Below are positions 1-8,230 of a stretch of DNA of 64,000 bases, in pieces. The position numbers and the translations under genes are program-made. Source of the stretch: Microthrix sp041394405 (GTDB taxonomy: Bacteria > Actinomycetota > Acidimicrobiia > Acidimicrobiales > Microtrichaceae); the NCBI GenBank assembly GCA_041394405.1, contig JAWKIF010000009.1, positions 248,001 to 312,000 on the forward strand, given 5' to 3'. Below the pieces are notes generated by a model, which worked only from the letters and a program-made list of their open reading frames with translations, made no database searches and was not told the origin of the DNA. Each line of letters starts with the position of its first letter. The stretch's first letter is position 1.

Positions 1-1
1 G

Positions 2-352
2 GCCCCGGCGGCGTTCGGGTTCACGGGCAACCTGCACGGCGGGGCCATCGCCATCATGGTCGACCTGGCGTGCGCGCTGGCCTCGGTGCAGAGCCGCGAC
101 TTCGACCCCACCACCGAGTCGCTGGTGACCGCCGACATGCATATCCGCTACTTGGGCCGACCCCGCACCGACACGGTGGTGGCAACCGCCTCAGTGGTGA
201 AGTCAGGCAGCCAGCTCATCGTGGTGGACTGCGAGGTCGCCGACGACGACGGCCACCTCATTGCCAACGCCGACTTTTCGATGATGGTGGTGCCTCTCCG
301 GTCCCCGCTGCTGCCCGACGGCGAGGGCGACCCCACCAAACCCGGGCTGTAG
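2..352 (+). CDS. PaaI-type hot-dog thioesterase, 5' end outside window
   Basis: The reading frame is open from the window edge, so the N-terminus is missing; 116 residues remain. The visible part begins with the helix of a hot-dog fold (LHGGAIAIMVDLA), followed by strands carrying VTADMHIRYLGRP and TATASVVKSG-like segments, and ends with NADFSMMVVP. This pattern is typical of PaaI/YbgC-like acyl-CoA thioesterases, which hydrolyse acyl- or aryl-CoA thioesters in the cytoplasm. The in-frame ATG at 56 lies inside the conserved helix and is unlikely to be the true start. The next gene is on the opposite strand and ends 31 nt away, so this gene stands alone at its 3' end. The substrate cannot be inferred. 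Confidence 0.8.
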   Translation, partial: APAAFGFTGNLHGGAIAIMVDLACALASVQSRDFDPTTESLVTADMHIRYLGRPRTDTVVATASVVKSGSQLIVVDCEVADDDGHLIANADFSMMVVPLRSPLLPDGEGDPTKPGL

Positions 353-383
353 GCCGTTCGCCCGGCCGCCGGCGCGGGCGCGG

Positions 384-1175
384 CTACTGGTCGGCGAGGC
401 CCGTCCCGTCGGCGTTTCGCTCCACCGTGAATCCGTCCCCGGAGAAGCCGATCACCTTGCCCCGGTTGATGCTGACCCAGTCTCGGGCTTTCAGGTACGG
501 CGTGAAGGCCTCAACGATGCGGCCCTCCATCGCAGGTGTCTTGGGTTGCTGCAGCTCGAAGAGGTCGGGGAACTCGCACCACGCCGCGACGGCGTGCCAC
601 AGGCGAACGGCAGCATCGCCGGTGGGCGGGTTGATCAGCACCGGACCGAAGAGGCACCGTTCGCCCAACTCCTCGTCGCTGAAGAAGAGCGTCGGCACGC
701 CGTAGCCGCCCGAGGCCACCACGCGATCGTGGTCGGCCCGCACCTCGTCGTGGGTGCTCGGGTCGGCCATGGCCTCGTCCACCAAGGCCGGATCGAGACC
801 CAGCTCGTCCAGCAGGTGCCGGGCCACGTCGGGAACATGGGGGCGATGCCCCTCCTCGTGCAGCGCGCGGCCGGCGCGCTCGTACCAGCGGTCGAGGCCC
901 TCGTTGCTGGTACGCCGCAGCAGAGCGCCGATGCGCATGATCGACCAGCCATAGCTCCACTCCCGTTCCCACGGGTGTTTCTTGCCCTCTACCCGGTTGA
1001 TCTCCTCCAGGCTGAAGAACTTCCAGTTGACGGTCAGGCCCAGCCGATCGCGCACGGTACGCATCCACTTGGACGTCTGGTAGGCGTATGGGCACAGCAC
1101 GTCGAAGTGAAAGTCGACGCTGGTTGGTGCGGCAGGCGCTGGCGGTGCGGCATCGCTCGGTGCGTGGTCGTTCAT
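384..1175 (-). CDS. DsbA-family (thioredoxin-fold) oxidoreductase/isomerase-like protein
   Basis: 263 residues. The N-terminal strand VDFHFDVLCPYAY has the DsbA/2-hydroxychromene-2-carboxylate isomerase arrangement, with one Cys (CPYA) instead of a CxxC pair. A cis-proline loop GVPTLFF lies about two thirds along, as in DsbA-like proteins, and a helical insertion separates the two. The lack of a second active-site Cys argues against a classical disulfide oxidase and for a glutathione- or mycothiol-dependent isomerase or a FrnE/HCCA-isomerase-like role; this is inference. There is no signal peptide. The ATG at 1175 is chosen because a G-rich ribosome-binding site precedes it and the longer frame reads through intergenic sequence. 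A C-terminal extension of about 60 residues follows the thioredoxin fold. The region upstream holds two CACGTG palindromes. Confidence 0.75.
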   Translation of the reverse strand: MNDHAPSDAAPPAPAAPTSVDFHFDVLCPYAYQTSKWMRTVRDRLGLTVNWKFFSLEEINRVEGKKHPWEREWSYGWSIMRIGALLRRTSNEGLDRWYERAGRALHEEGHRPHVPDVARHLLDELGLDPALVDEAMADPSTHDEVRADHDRVVASGGYGVPTLFFSDEELGERCLFGPVLINPPTGDAAVRLWHAVAAWCEFPDLFELQQPKTPAMEGRIVEAFTPYLKARDWVSINRGKVIGFSGDGFTVERNADGTGLADQ

Positions 1176-1270
1176 CGTGACCCCCCCTTGGTGCGGCCAA
1201 GCTACCCGCGCAAGGTTCCGAGCCGGGCCGAGCTCGTCGCGGCCCCACCGACCGGCCCGGGCTCCCCGCA

Positions 1271-1298
1271 TGCGAGACCCTCACGTGAGGGTTTCGCA
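1271..1298. repeat. 28-bp palindrome centred on CACGTG
   Basis: Near-perfect inverted repeat with a single mismatched pair (1276/1293), centred on CACGTG at 1282-1287. It lies in the 235-nt region between the divergent genes starting at 1175 (minus) and 1411 (plus). A second, shorter copy of the same core lies 38 bp away centre to centre. A pair of operator sites for a dimeric regulator is the simplest reading; a dispersed palindromic repeat is the alternative. Confidence 0.6.
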
Positions 1299-1312
1299 TG
1301 GCAGGCGGCACC

Positions 1313-1332
1313 AGATCCTCACGTGAGGGTCT
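1313..1332. repeat. 20-bp palindrome, second CACGTG copy
   Basis: Inverted repeat around CACGTG at 1320-1325 with one G:T mismatch (1316/1329). It shares the CCTCACGTGAGGGT core with the palindrome at 1271-1298 and is in the same orientation. The two copies sit upstream of both divergent genes. Confidence 0.55.
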
Positions 1333-1410
1333 CGATGGCGCACGGCGAGCAGACGGTGCCGCCTGGTCGTGCTCGTCGCGACCCCATCGACCGGCTGAGA
1401 GACTGGGCCG

Positions 1411-2829
1411 ATGTCACGGAAGCGCAAGGGCAACAAGAAGCGCCGGGGCGGACGGGTGACTCCCCCGGGAGGTCACCGTGCGCCGTCGGGTGGGCTCGAC
1501 CCTGCGTCGGGGTTCCCGGTGCGCAGCGGCGACGGTTGGACACCATCCGGCAGCACTCACCTGGTGCAGCCGGAGGCCCCATCGAAGTCTGACCAGCCGA
1601 ACGTGCACGAGGTGTTCTCGGCCATGGCCGAACAACTGGGCCAGCAGCGCGATGGGCATCCCGCCGAGATCGAGGAGCTGGCCTCCGGCTTCGTGTCGAT
1701 CCTGGCGCTGGCGGCGGCGGAGTCCGACGACGAGGTCGGGGGGTCACCCAGCCCCGACGACCGGACGCAGGCGCTGAAGATGCTGGGTGTGGCGGTCACC
1801 CTGCTGGCCGAGGCCGAGCGCATTCACCCCCAACCCAACTACATCGACTGCCTGCGTGCGCTGGAGCCGTTCGTCGACGGGAATGCCGCCGAGGAACTCC
1901 GGATGGCCGTCGATCGGGCCGACGGCCGGTCGCTCGCTCCGGCGTGGGCCGATGCCGTGTGGAAGGCCGCGCCCGTCGGGGCGTGGCGCGCCGGCGACCT
2001 GCTCGGCGACTCGCTCAACCTGGGCATCGAGCTGGCCTGGCCGGGGGGCTTCGAAAACCGCGTGCTGTTTGGCAGCCTCATCATCACCGAAGGCCCGTTC
2101 GTCAACGATCTGGTGCTGGCCACCCTGGACGAGTTCACCGAGGTGTACACGCCCGGCACCGGCCACCCGGTGGGCCCGGACGGCCGCCCGTACCTGGCCG
2201 ATGCGATCCGCTTCCTCGAACCGGCCGACGTCGCCAAGGTGGCCCGCGACCTGGCCCAGGGCATGGCGATTGCGTTCAGCGATCCAGATGCGCCGCTGCA
2301 GCCGGGGTTCGATGCCCTCGCTCCCCTGGCGGGCCTGCTCCTCGGACGGCTGCGGGCCGCTCCGCCCGAGGAGCCTACCCACATCGACGAGCACGAGCGG
2401 TCGGGGGCGGTCGCCGCCTTCCTCGACTCCCCGGAGGCGGCCGGTCTGGCGGACGCCCAGCCACCGGCGACCCACGCCCAGGTTGGCCAGCTGTGCGACC
2501 GGTGCTTCGACTACGCCGAGGCCCGCGCCGGCGGCGACCCGTTCAGGTGGTCGCCGCTGGCCGTCGCCGCATTCGTCGACTGGTACCACCACACCGAGAT
2601 CGTCTCCGACGAGGACGACGAGCGACTTCGGCGGATTCTCGACGCGTGGATTCGCTACTGCCACCGGCGGAAGGGCTGGCCGGCCTCGATCACCGACGAG
2701 GCGCTCCTCCGCCTGGAAACGCAGCTCAACGAGGCGGCCGATCCGACGGAGCTGTGGGAGCAATCCCTCAACGACGGCCTGGAACGCATGGCCGATGAGC
2801 TGGGATTCGAGCTGCCCGACGAGGCATAG
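1411..2829 (+). CDS. Hypothetical protein, 472 aa, soluble
   Basis: I do not recognise the family. The first 15 residues are very basic (MSRKRKGNKKRRGG) and are followed by about 40 residues of Pro/Ser/Gly-rich, probably disordered sequence. The rest is acidic and mostly helical, with no transmembrane segment and no signal peptide. A Trp/His/Tyr-rich stretch late in the protein (FVDWYHHTEIVSD, then RYCHRRKGWP) resembles helical repeats more than an enzyme core. GC at the third codon position is high throughout, so the frame is coding. The basic head could bind nucleic acid, but this is a guess. It is convergent with the next gene and has no obvious operon partner. Confidence 0.7.
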   Translation: MSRKRKGNKKRRGGRVTPPGGHRAPSGGLDPASGFPVRSGDGWTPSGSTHLVQPEAPSKSDQPNVHEVFSAMAEQLGQQRDGHPAEIEELASGFVSILALAAAESDDEVGGSPSPDDRTQALKMLGVAVTLLAEAERIHPQPNYIDCLRALEPFVDGNAAEELRMAVDRADGRSLAPAWADAVWKAAPVGAWRAGDLLGDSLNLGIELAWPGGFENRVLFGSLIITEGPFVNDLVLATLDEFTEVYTPGTGHPVGPDGRPYLADAIRFLEPADVAKVARDLAQGMAIAFSDPDAPLQPGFDALAPLAGLLLGRLRAAPPEEPTHIDEHERSGAVAAFLDSPEAAGLADAQPPATHAQVGQLCDRCFDYAEARAGGDPFRWSPLAVAAFVDWYHHTEIVSDEDDERLRRILDAWIRYCHRRKGWPASITDEALLRLETQLNEAADPTELWEQSLNDGLERMADELGFELPDEA

Positions 2830-2847
2830 CTGCGCTCGAGCGCGCCG

Positions 2848-3333
2848 CTAGCGGTCCGGGATCGAGAAGTCCCGGTTGGGTGAGGCGGGAGGCATGGTCA
2901 TGTCCATGCCCTCGGGGGGCCGCCAACCGCTGGCCCCGATGTCCTCGATGACGTGGGACATGTTCAGCATGTCCTCGTTGTAGCGGAACTTGCCGTCGCC
3001 CGCGTAGATCAGCAGCGAGTAGCCCGACTGTTCGTGGTCGGCACCGTCGGAGCCCGGGATCACCTGGCGCCATTTCACCAACACGGTGTCGCCGTCGATC
3101 GAATAGTGGTCGGTCGGGTAGCGCCAGTCGAGCCCTTCCATGGCCTCGCCCAACACCTCGGCCCGCACCGCCTCGATGCCCTCGATGCGCCCCCAGGCCG
3201 GGTCGACGTACACGACGTCGTCGGTGAACAACGGCGCCAAATCGGCCCAACGCCCATGACCGGCGCTGATGGCATCCCGCAGCTCGATGAGCCGCCTGAC
3301 GGCCGCCTCCACCTCGTGTCGTTCGCTGCCCAT
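2848..3333 (-). CDS. SnoaL-like/NTF2-fold protein
   Basis: 161 residues with the polyketide-cyclase/SnoaL pattern: an N-terminal helix (VEAAVRRLIELRDAISAG), then WADLAPLFTDDVVYVDP, an EGIEAVRAEVLG turn, and a C-terminal sheet with VLVKWRQVIPG and YSLLIYAGDGKFRYNEDM. Such alpha+beta cone proteins act as cyclases, isomerases, dehydratases or ligand binders, and this one cannot be assigned a reaction. The ATG at 3333 is preceded by GGGGACGAGC, a good ribosome-binding site. It lies downstream of a second SnoaL-like gene and a flavin monooxygenase on the same strand, suggesting a catabolic operon. Confidence 0.75.
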   Translation of the reverse strand: MGSERHEVEAAVRRLIELRDAISAGHGRWADLAPLFTDDVVYVDPAWGRIEGIEAVRAEVLGEAMEGLDWRYPTDHYSIDGDTVLVKWRQVIPGSDGADHEQSGYSLLIYAGDGKFRYNEDMLNMSHVIEDIGASGWRPPEGMDMTMPPASPNRDFSIPDR

Positions 3334-3367
3334 TGCTCGTCCCCCTCGTTGGCGTGTTCCCAGGCTG

Positions 3368-3847
3368 TCAGTTCCCCGGACCCTCGGGCGGGCCAAATTT
3401 CTCGGGCGGGCCCAGCACCATCCCCCCGGGGCCGGTGCGGGCCAGCGATCGGTAGTGGCGATGAGCGAAACGCCAGCGCCCGGCCAGCCGAACGAAGCGG
3501 TCGTGGTACACCCCGAACGCGTTCTGCCAGGAGTCGCTCTCGCGATCGTGGCGGATCTCGCACATGTGCAGTCGACCCGTGGCGGTGTCGCCGGAGATGT
3601 CCACCACGTGGTTGAGCGGCACGAAGGTGAAGTGATCGAAGCGCTCCAGGGCGGCCCCCACCATCTCGCCCAACGCCACGGCCCCGTGGATGGTGCGATC
3701 CGGCGAGGTCACCAGCTCCAACTCGATCGTGGCGTCCTCGGCAAACAGCGGCAGTAGCTGGGCCCAGGCCCGACGGGTGACCACGTCGGCATACGCCGCG
3801 TGCAGCCGGCCCAGGGCCACCACGTGGTCGGTCTCGGGAACGGTCAC
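3368..3847 (-). CDS. Second SnoaL-like/NTF2-fold protein
   Basis: 159 residues starting with GTG. Features are ALGRLHAAYADVV, then WAQLLPLFAEDATIEL, IHGAVALGEMVGAAL, and a C-terminal sheet HMCEIRHDRES to FGVYHDRFVRLAGRWRFAHRHY, the usual SnoaL_4 layout. The GTG start shares bases with the TGA stop of the upstream monooxygenase (GTGA, 4-nt overlap), so the two are translationally coupled. It probably acts on the product of that enzyme or helps its turnover, but the reaction is unknown. The gene is distinct in sequence from the neighbouring SnoaL-like gene, so this is not a recent tandem duplication. Confidence 0.75.
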   Translation of the reverse strand: MTVPETDHVVALGRLHAAYADVVTRRAWAQLLPLFAEDATIELELVTSPDRTIHGAVALGEMVGAALERFDHFTFVPLNHVVDISGDTATGRLHMCEIRHDRESDSWQNAFGVYHDRFVRLAGRWRFAHRHYRSLARTGPGGMVLGPPEKFGPPEGPGN

Positions 3848-5373
3848 GACCCGGCCGTCGCGACTGCCGGTTCGGGGTCGGCGTGGGCCCGGGCCGGGGC
3901 CTTGGTGAACGTCATGACCCCGTCGTCGATGGGGGCCTCGGCGATCAGGGCCTTGTCCTCGGAGTAACGCTGGGTGTTCAGCCACGGCTCGCGGTCGCCC
4001 TGCTTGGGCAGGCGAGGCAGCATGCGCTGGATGTAGCCCGCCGAGAAGTCGTCGATCCACGGCCGGGCCGGCATGTCGGCGTCGGTGGGCCGCAGCCGCG
4101 GCGTGGCCACGTCGGTGCCGGTCGTGCGCATGTGGTTCAGCACGCGGCACACGTACGCGCACGTCAGGTCGGCGCGCAGCGTCCAGGACGCATTCACATA
4201 GCCGAACGACGACACCAGATTGGGCACGTCGGAGTACGCCAGGCCCTTATAGGTCCAGGTGTCGGCGAAGTCCACCGGCTCGCCGTCCACAGTGAAGGAC
4301 ACCTCGCCCAGCGTCACCAGCTCCAACCCCGTGGCGGTCACGATGAGGTCGGCCTCAAGTTCCAGACCGGACTTCAGGGCAATGCCCGTTTCGGTGAACG
4401 ACTCGATCTCGTCGGTCACCACCGACGCCGCCCCGCTGCGAATGGCCTTGAACAGGTCGCCGTCGGGCACCAGGCACAGCCGCTGGTCCCAGGGGTCGTA
4501 GCTGGGTGTGAAGTGGGTGGCGACGTCGTAGTCCGGACCCAGCTCCTGTCGCACTCGTTGCAGCAGGGTGGCCCGAACCTTGCCGGGTGCCGTGCGGGTC
4601 TTGCGGTACACCCATTCCTGGAGGCGGGCGTTCTTCCACCGGGTGAGGTCGTAGGCCAGCTGTGCAGGAAGCACCTTGCGCAGCGCGTTGGCCAGCTTGT
4701 CCTTGGACGGCCGAGACACCACGTAGGTGGGCGAGCGCTGCAGCATCGTCACGTGCTCGGCGGTGGCGGCCATGGACGGCACCAGGGTGATGGCCGTGGC
4801 ACCCGACCCGATGATGACCACACGCTTGCCGGTGTAGTCCAGGTCGTCCGGCCACTGCTGCGGGTGCACGACGTCGCCCTGAAACCGATCCCGTCCGGGG
4901 AACTCCGGGGTGTGCCCGGCCCGGTAGGAGTAGTAGCCGGAGCACATGAACAGGAACTGGCAGGTGTAGGTGACGGTCTCCTCGGCGCCACCGTCGCCGC
5001 GTCGGCGGGCGGTCACCGTCCAGCGCGCATCCTCGCTGCTCCACTCGGCAGTCTCCACCAGGTGCCGGTAGCGAATGTGGGGACGGATGCGGTACTCGTC
5101 CACGGTCTCGTTGAGGTAGGCCAGGATGGAGGGGCCGTCCGCAATGGCGGTCTCGGCCTTCCACGGCTTGAAGCTGTAGCCCAGCGTGTGCATATCGCTG
5201 TCGGAGCGGATGCCGGGATAGCGAAAGAGATCCCAGGTGCCACCCAGGTCGTCGCGACCCTCCAGGATGAGGTAGCTGCGGTCGGGGCTCATCGCCCCCA
5301 GGTGGTACGCCGCCCCGATTCCCGAGATGCCGGCGCCCACCACCACCACATCGAAGTGCTCAGGTGAGTTCAT
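3844..5373 (-). CDS. Flavin-dependent monooxygenase, Baeyer-Villiger/EthA type
   Basis: 509 residues, full length for the family. An N-terminal FAD-binding GxGxxG (VVVGAGISGIGAAYHLG) is followed by GGTWDLFRYPGIRSDSDM. The class B fingerprint FxGxxxHxxxWP appears as FQGDVVHPQQWP, and a second Rossmann motif (VVIIGSGATA) binds NADPH. These enzymes insert oxygen into ketones or oxidise S/N atoms using O2 and NADPH in the cytoplasm. GYSFKPWKAETAIADG and similar stretches recall EthA/MymA-like monooxygenases rather than cyclohexanone monooxygenases. It is the first gene of a three-gene unit with the two SnoaL-like genes. The substrate is not evident. Confidence 0.88.
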   Translation of the reverse strand: MNSPEHFDVVVVGAGISGIGAAYHLGAMSPDRSYLILEGRDDLGGTWDLFRYPGIRSDSDMHTLGYSFKPWKAETAIADGPSILAYLNETVDEYRIRPHIRYRHLVETAEWSSEDARWTVTARRRGDGGAEETVTYTCQFLFMCSGYYSYRAGHTPEFPGRDRFQGDVVHPQQWPDDLDYTGKRVVIIGSGATAITLVPSMAATAEHVTMLQRSPTYVVSRPSKDKLANALRKVLPAQLAYDLTRWKNARLQEWVYRKTRTAPGKVRATLLQRVRQELGPDYDVATHFTPSYDPWDQRLCLVPDGDLFKAIRSGAASVVTDEIESFTETGIALKSGLELEADLIVTATGLELVTLGEVSFTVDGEPVDFADTWTYKGLAYSDVPNLVSSFGYVNASWTLRADLTCAYVCRVLNHMRTTGTDVATPRLRPTDADMPARPWIDDFSAGYIQRMLPRLPKQGDREPWLNTQRYSEDKALIAEAPIDDGVMTFTKAPARAHADPEPAVATAGS

Positions 5374-5431
5374 GTCGGTCCTCCCCTCGGGACGCCGCCC
5401 GAGATCCTAGGCGTCGGCAGTCGAGTGCGGC

Positions 5432-5914
5432 TCAGCGACTGGACGGGTCCTCCATCACCGAGGTGGGCGCGCCGGGGCCGCCGCCACGCTGTTCCTCGGG
5501 CCAGGGCTGGGGACGGGGCGAGGGCTGCGGCGCCGCCATGGCCGCCCGGTGGTCACGTTCCTCGGTCTGGCGCTGGCGCTCCAACTTGGCCAACCGGTAG
5601 TTCAGCCAATCGAGCGCCGCCCGAACCACCAACGCCAGAAGGCCGTAGATCACCAAGGCGAACAGGATGGAGGTGTCCAACACGGCATCGCCGTCGAACT
5701 CCACCGTAGGGAAGATGCCCCGAAACGGAGCCATCACCCGATCGAGGCTGCGATAGGCCCAGCGCGTGTAGGCCACGGTGGGATTGGCACCCAGGAGCTT
5801 GAGAAAGAAACCCTGCACCAGGATGAACCCGGTGAAGCCCAAGAAGCCGTAGGTCACGTACGCCACCGCACGGGTGAGCCACACGGAGGTCTGTTTCACG
5901 TCGGTCGTTTCCAC
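5432..5914 (-). CDS. YggT-family small integral membrane protein
   Basis: 160 residues from a GTG start. Two hydrophobic blocks are visible: residues about 14-38 (YVTYGFLGFTGFILVQGFFL) and about 86-105 (SILFALVIYGLLALVVRA). Between them is the YggT-like linker with PTVAYTRWAYRSLDRVMAPFRGIFP. The C-terminal 50 residues are charged, then Pro/Gly-rich. YggT proteins are membrane proteins of unclear role, often near cell-division or osmotic-stress genes. It is transcribed alone here, with the monooxygenase operon downstream on the same strand. Confidence 0.7.
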   Translation of the reverse strand: METTDVKQTSVWLTRAVAYVTYGFLGFTGFILVQGFFLKLLGANPTVAYTRWAYRSLDRVMAPFRGIFPTVEFDGDAVLDTSILFALVIYGLLALVVRAALDWLNYRLAKLERQRQTEERDHRAAMAAPQPSPRPQPWPEEQRGGGPGAPTSVMEDPSSR

Positions 5915-6027
5915 GGGTCCACACTAGAAGGCCGAACCCGACGACCACGGATGGGAGCGCCCCATGGCGCCACGGCGCCGATGCGAAGCCGTGGGCCGCG
6001 GCCGTGGCCGTGGCCGATACTGGGCCC

Positions 6028-6741
6028 ATGACCACTGCGTCGAACGACGGGCACCCTGGCGTGCCACTTCTGGATGGCCTGGCCACCACCCGGGCCATCC
6101 GCCGCTACCGCCCCGAGCCGATACCCGAGGCCGACCTCAACACGATCTTGTGGCACGCCACCCGGGCGCCGTCCGGCAGCAACCGCCAACCCGCCCGGTT
6201 CGTGGTGCTGCGCGATGGGCCCCGGGCGGTTCAGGCCAAGGCGTTGCTGGGCGAGTCGTTCCGCGCCCTGTGGGCCGAGAAGCGACGGCGGGACGGCTAT
6301 GACGAGGGCTCGGGCGCCGAGGTCAACACGCCCAAGGCCCGGATGGCCGCCACGATGGAACACTTCGTGGCCAACTTCGAGGCCACGCCGGTGGTGGTGC
6401 TCGCCTGCCTGATGCGCCACCGGGATCCGCACCCCACCGAGGGGGCCTCGGTGTACCCGGCCTGCCAGAACCTGTTGCTCGCCGCCCGCGCCCTGGGCTA
6501 CGGCGGCGTCATCACCATGTGGCACAGCTTCGTCGAGGACGAGCTGCGGGAACTGCTGGGCATCCCAACCGAGGTGGCCCTGGCCGGAACCATCCCGCTG
6601 GGGCGGCCCATGGGTCGCCACGGACCGGTTCGGCGGCGACCGGTGGCCGAGGTGGTCTTCGAGGACGGCTGGAACCAGCCGGCGACCTGGGCGGCCGATC
6701 CGCCCGGAACCCGGTTCACTTCCAGCGGCCCACCTCGCTGA
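6028..6741 (+). CDS. Nitroreductase-family FMN protein
   Basis: 237 residues. The N-terminal TTRAIRRYRPEPIPEADL and the FMN-binding stretch HATRAPSGSNRQPARFVVL are the family signature. A second conserved part, ACQNLLLAARALGYGG with HSFVEDELRELLGIP, forms the dimer and flavin pocket. These enzymes reduce nitro groups, quinones or related electrophiles with NAD(P)H. I prefer the ATG at 6028 because the family begins a few residues before the TTRAIRRY motif; an in-frame start at 6004 is possible. The gene is monocistronic, divergent from the YggT gene. Confidence 0.85.
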   Translation: MTTASNDGHPGVPLLDGLATTRAIRRYRPEPIPEADLNTILWHATRAPSGSNRQPARFVVLRDGPRAVQAKALLGESFRALWAEKRRRDGYDEGSGAEVNTPKARMAATMEHFVANFEATPVVVLACLMRHRDPHPTEGASVYPACQNLLLAARALGYGGVITMWHSFVEDELRELLGIPTEVALAGTIPLGRPMGRHGPVRRRPVAEVVFEDGWNQPATWAADPPGTRFTSSGPPR

Positions 6742-6780
6742 CGCCTAAGCCGCCGAGCAAACCGGGCCCGCCCCCTCGGC

Positions 6781-7452
6781 TCACCCCCGCAGGAACTCGA
6801 GCGCTGCGTCGATGAACTCGAAGGACTTCGGCGTGCGGGCGTGGTCGGTTCGGGCCAGGGTCACCAGCCGGGCATCGGCCAGCGCGTCCACCAGCTGATC
6901 GGCCGGGCCGACAAAATCCTGGTCGCCCAACACCACCAGAACCGGGCAGAGGATGGCGGCCAGCTGCTCGGCGGTCACCGGGCCGCCGCCGTTGGTCATG
7001 CAGGCGGCCAACGCCTCGCGGTCGTTGCCGGGCAGCGTGGCCAGACCGCTGAAGTAGCCCAGCGCAGGGCTTCCCCCGTCGTCGCCCGTGCGAACCGCCT
7101 CCACCACGGCCGAATGGTCATCGCGACGAAACAGGTTGGCGCCAACGCCGGCCACCACCAGCCGCCGGAAGCGGTGCGGCTGGTCGCCCGCCAGCTGCAA
7201 CAAGGTCTTGGCGCCCAGCGAAAACCCGATGGCATCCACCTGGCCTTCGGCGGGCATCGCTTCGGTCACCCGGGCTCGCAGGTCACCGTATGCCTCCGGG
7301 TCGGTCGGTTTGGGTGCGTGGCCGTGGCCCAACAGATCCACCCCAATGACCGCTCGGCCCTCGTCGGCCAGCAGGTCGGCCCATCCGTTGGACACCCAGG
7401 TGAGGTCGTAGGAGGTTCCAAAACCGTGCACGAGCAGAACGGGAGGCGACAT
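6781..7452 (-). CDS. Alpha/beta-hydrolase fold protein
   Basis: 223 residues. The oxyanion region LLVHGFGTS, the nucleophile elbow GFSLGA (Ser), a late acid in VLGDQDFVGP and the catalytic His in RTDHARTP make a complete triad. The small size, without a lid domain, fits esterases, lactonases or C-C hydrolases. The ATG at 7452 begins right before the first strand; a start at 7470 would add six residues. It is divergent from the membrane-protein gene at 7505 with only 52 nt between the starts, so both promoters must share or overlap that space. Confidence 0.8.
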   Translation of the reverse strand: MSPPVLLVHGFGTSYDLTWVSNGWADLLADEGRAVIGVDLLGHGHAPKPTDPEAYGDLRARVTEAMPAEGQVDAIGFSLGAKTLLQLAGDQPHRFRRLVVAGVGANLFRRDDHSAVVEAVRTGDDGGSPALGYFSGLATLPGNDREALAACMTNGGGPVTAEQLAAILCPVLVVLGDQDFVGPADQLVDALADARLVTLARTDHARTPKSFEFIDAALEFLRG

Positions 7453-7504
7453 GGCGCCATTCTTGCCCAACCCCGGGGCTCCATCGCCCGACGGTCGTGC
7501 CGAT

Positions 7505-8224
7505 ATGTTGCGGGTGGACTCCTACCGCCTGAACTCGGGCGCCATCGTCGTGACGGCCCAGCGGTTGTCGTTGCGCATCGATGAGCGCTTCGCCGGGCGC
7601 GGCATCAGCGGCATTTGCCACCACCTGGTGGAGACGGCCCGCAGCACCCAAGACCGGGTGGAGGACCTCGAACGACCCCACTGGCGGCTGCGCATCGCGC
7701 TCGCCCTGTTCATCCTGGTGGCCACCGGCCTGCTGCTGGCGATCGCTGTTCGGCTGAACCTCGGAGCCAGCGACGTGCGGGGCTTCGATGAGTGGATCAT
7801 GGTGGCCGAGGCGGCGCTACAGGACCTGGTGTTCGTGGTGGTGGCCGGGGTGTTCCTGCGCAGCCTGGAGGGGCGGCTGAAGCGGCGCGGCGCTCTTGTG
7901 GGCCTGCACGAGTTGCGAAGCGTGGCCCACGTGATCGACATGCACCAGCTGACCAAGGACCCCGAAGCGCTTCTGACCCCGGCGCAGCGAACCGAGCACA
8001 GCCCGGCACGAGATCTCACCCGCTTCGAGCTCACCCGCTACCTGGACTACTGCTCGGAGATGCTGTCGCTCACCGCGAAGCTGGCGGCCATGTACGCCCA
8101 GACCACGCAGGACGCGGTGGTGCTCGGTGCGGTCCGAGAGATCGAGAGCCTGACCTCCGACCTGAGCTCGGAGGTGTGGCAGAAGGCCATCCTGCTGCAG
8201 GAGCTGGATCCCTCCATCACCTAG
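7505..8224 (+). CDS. Membrane protein of unknown function, two TM segments
   Basis: 239 residues. Two hydrophobic helices are visible (LRIALALFILVATGLLLAIAV and WIMVAEAALQDLVFVVVAGVFL), joined by a short loop. A soluble, mainly helical N-terminal part carries conserved-looking segments (RLSLRIDERFAGRGISGICHHL, then a QDRVEDLERPHWRL helix). The C-terminal 120 residues are soluble and helical and contain DLTRFELTRYLDYCSEMLSL and AVREIESLTSDLSSEVWQKA, possibly coiled-coil. I know no function for it. The stop lies 6 nt from the convergent stop of the next gene. Confidence 0.7.
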   Translation: MLRVDSYRLNSGAIVVTAQRLSLRIDERFAGRGISGICHHLVETARSTQDRVEDLERPHWRLRIALALFILVATGLLLAIAVRLNLGASDVRGFDEWIMVAEAALQDLVFVVVAGVFLRSLEGRLKRRGALVGLHELRSVAHVIDMHQLTKDPEALLTPAQRTEHSPARDLTRFELTRYLDYCSEMLSLTAKLAAMYAQTTQDAVVLGAVREIESLTSDLSSEVWQKAILLQELDPSIT

Positions 8225-8230
8225 GGAGGC

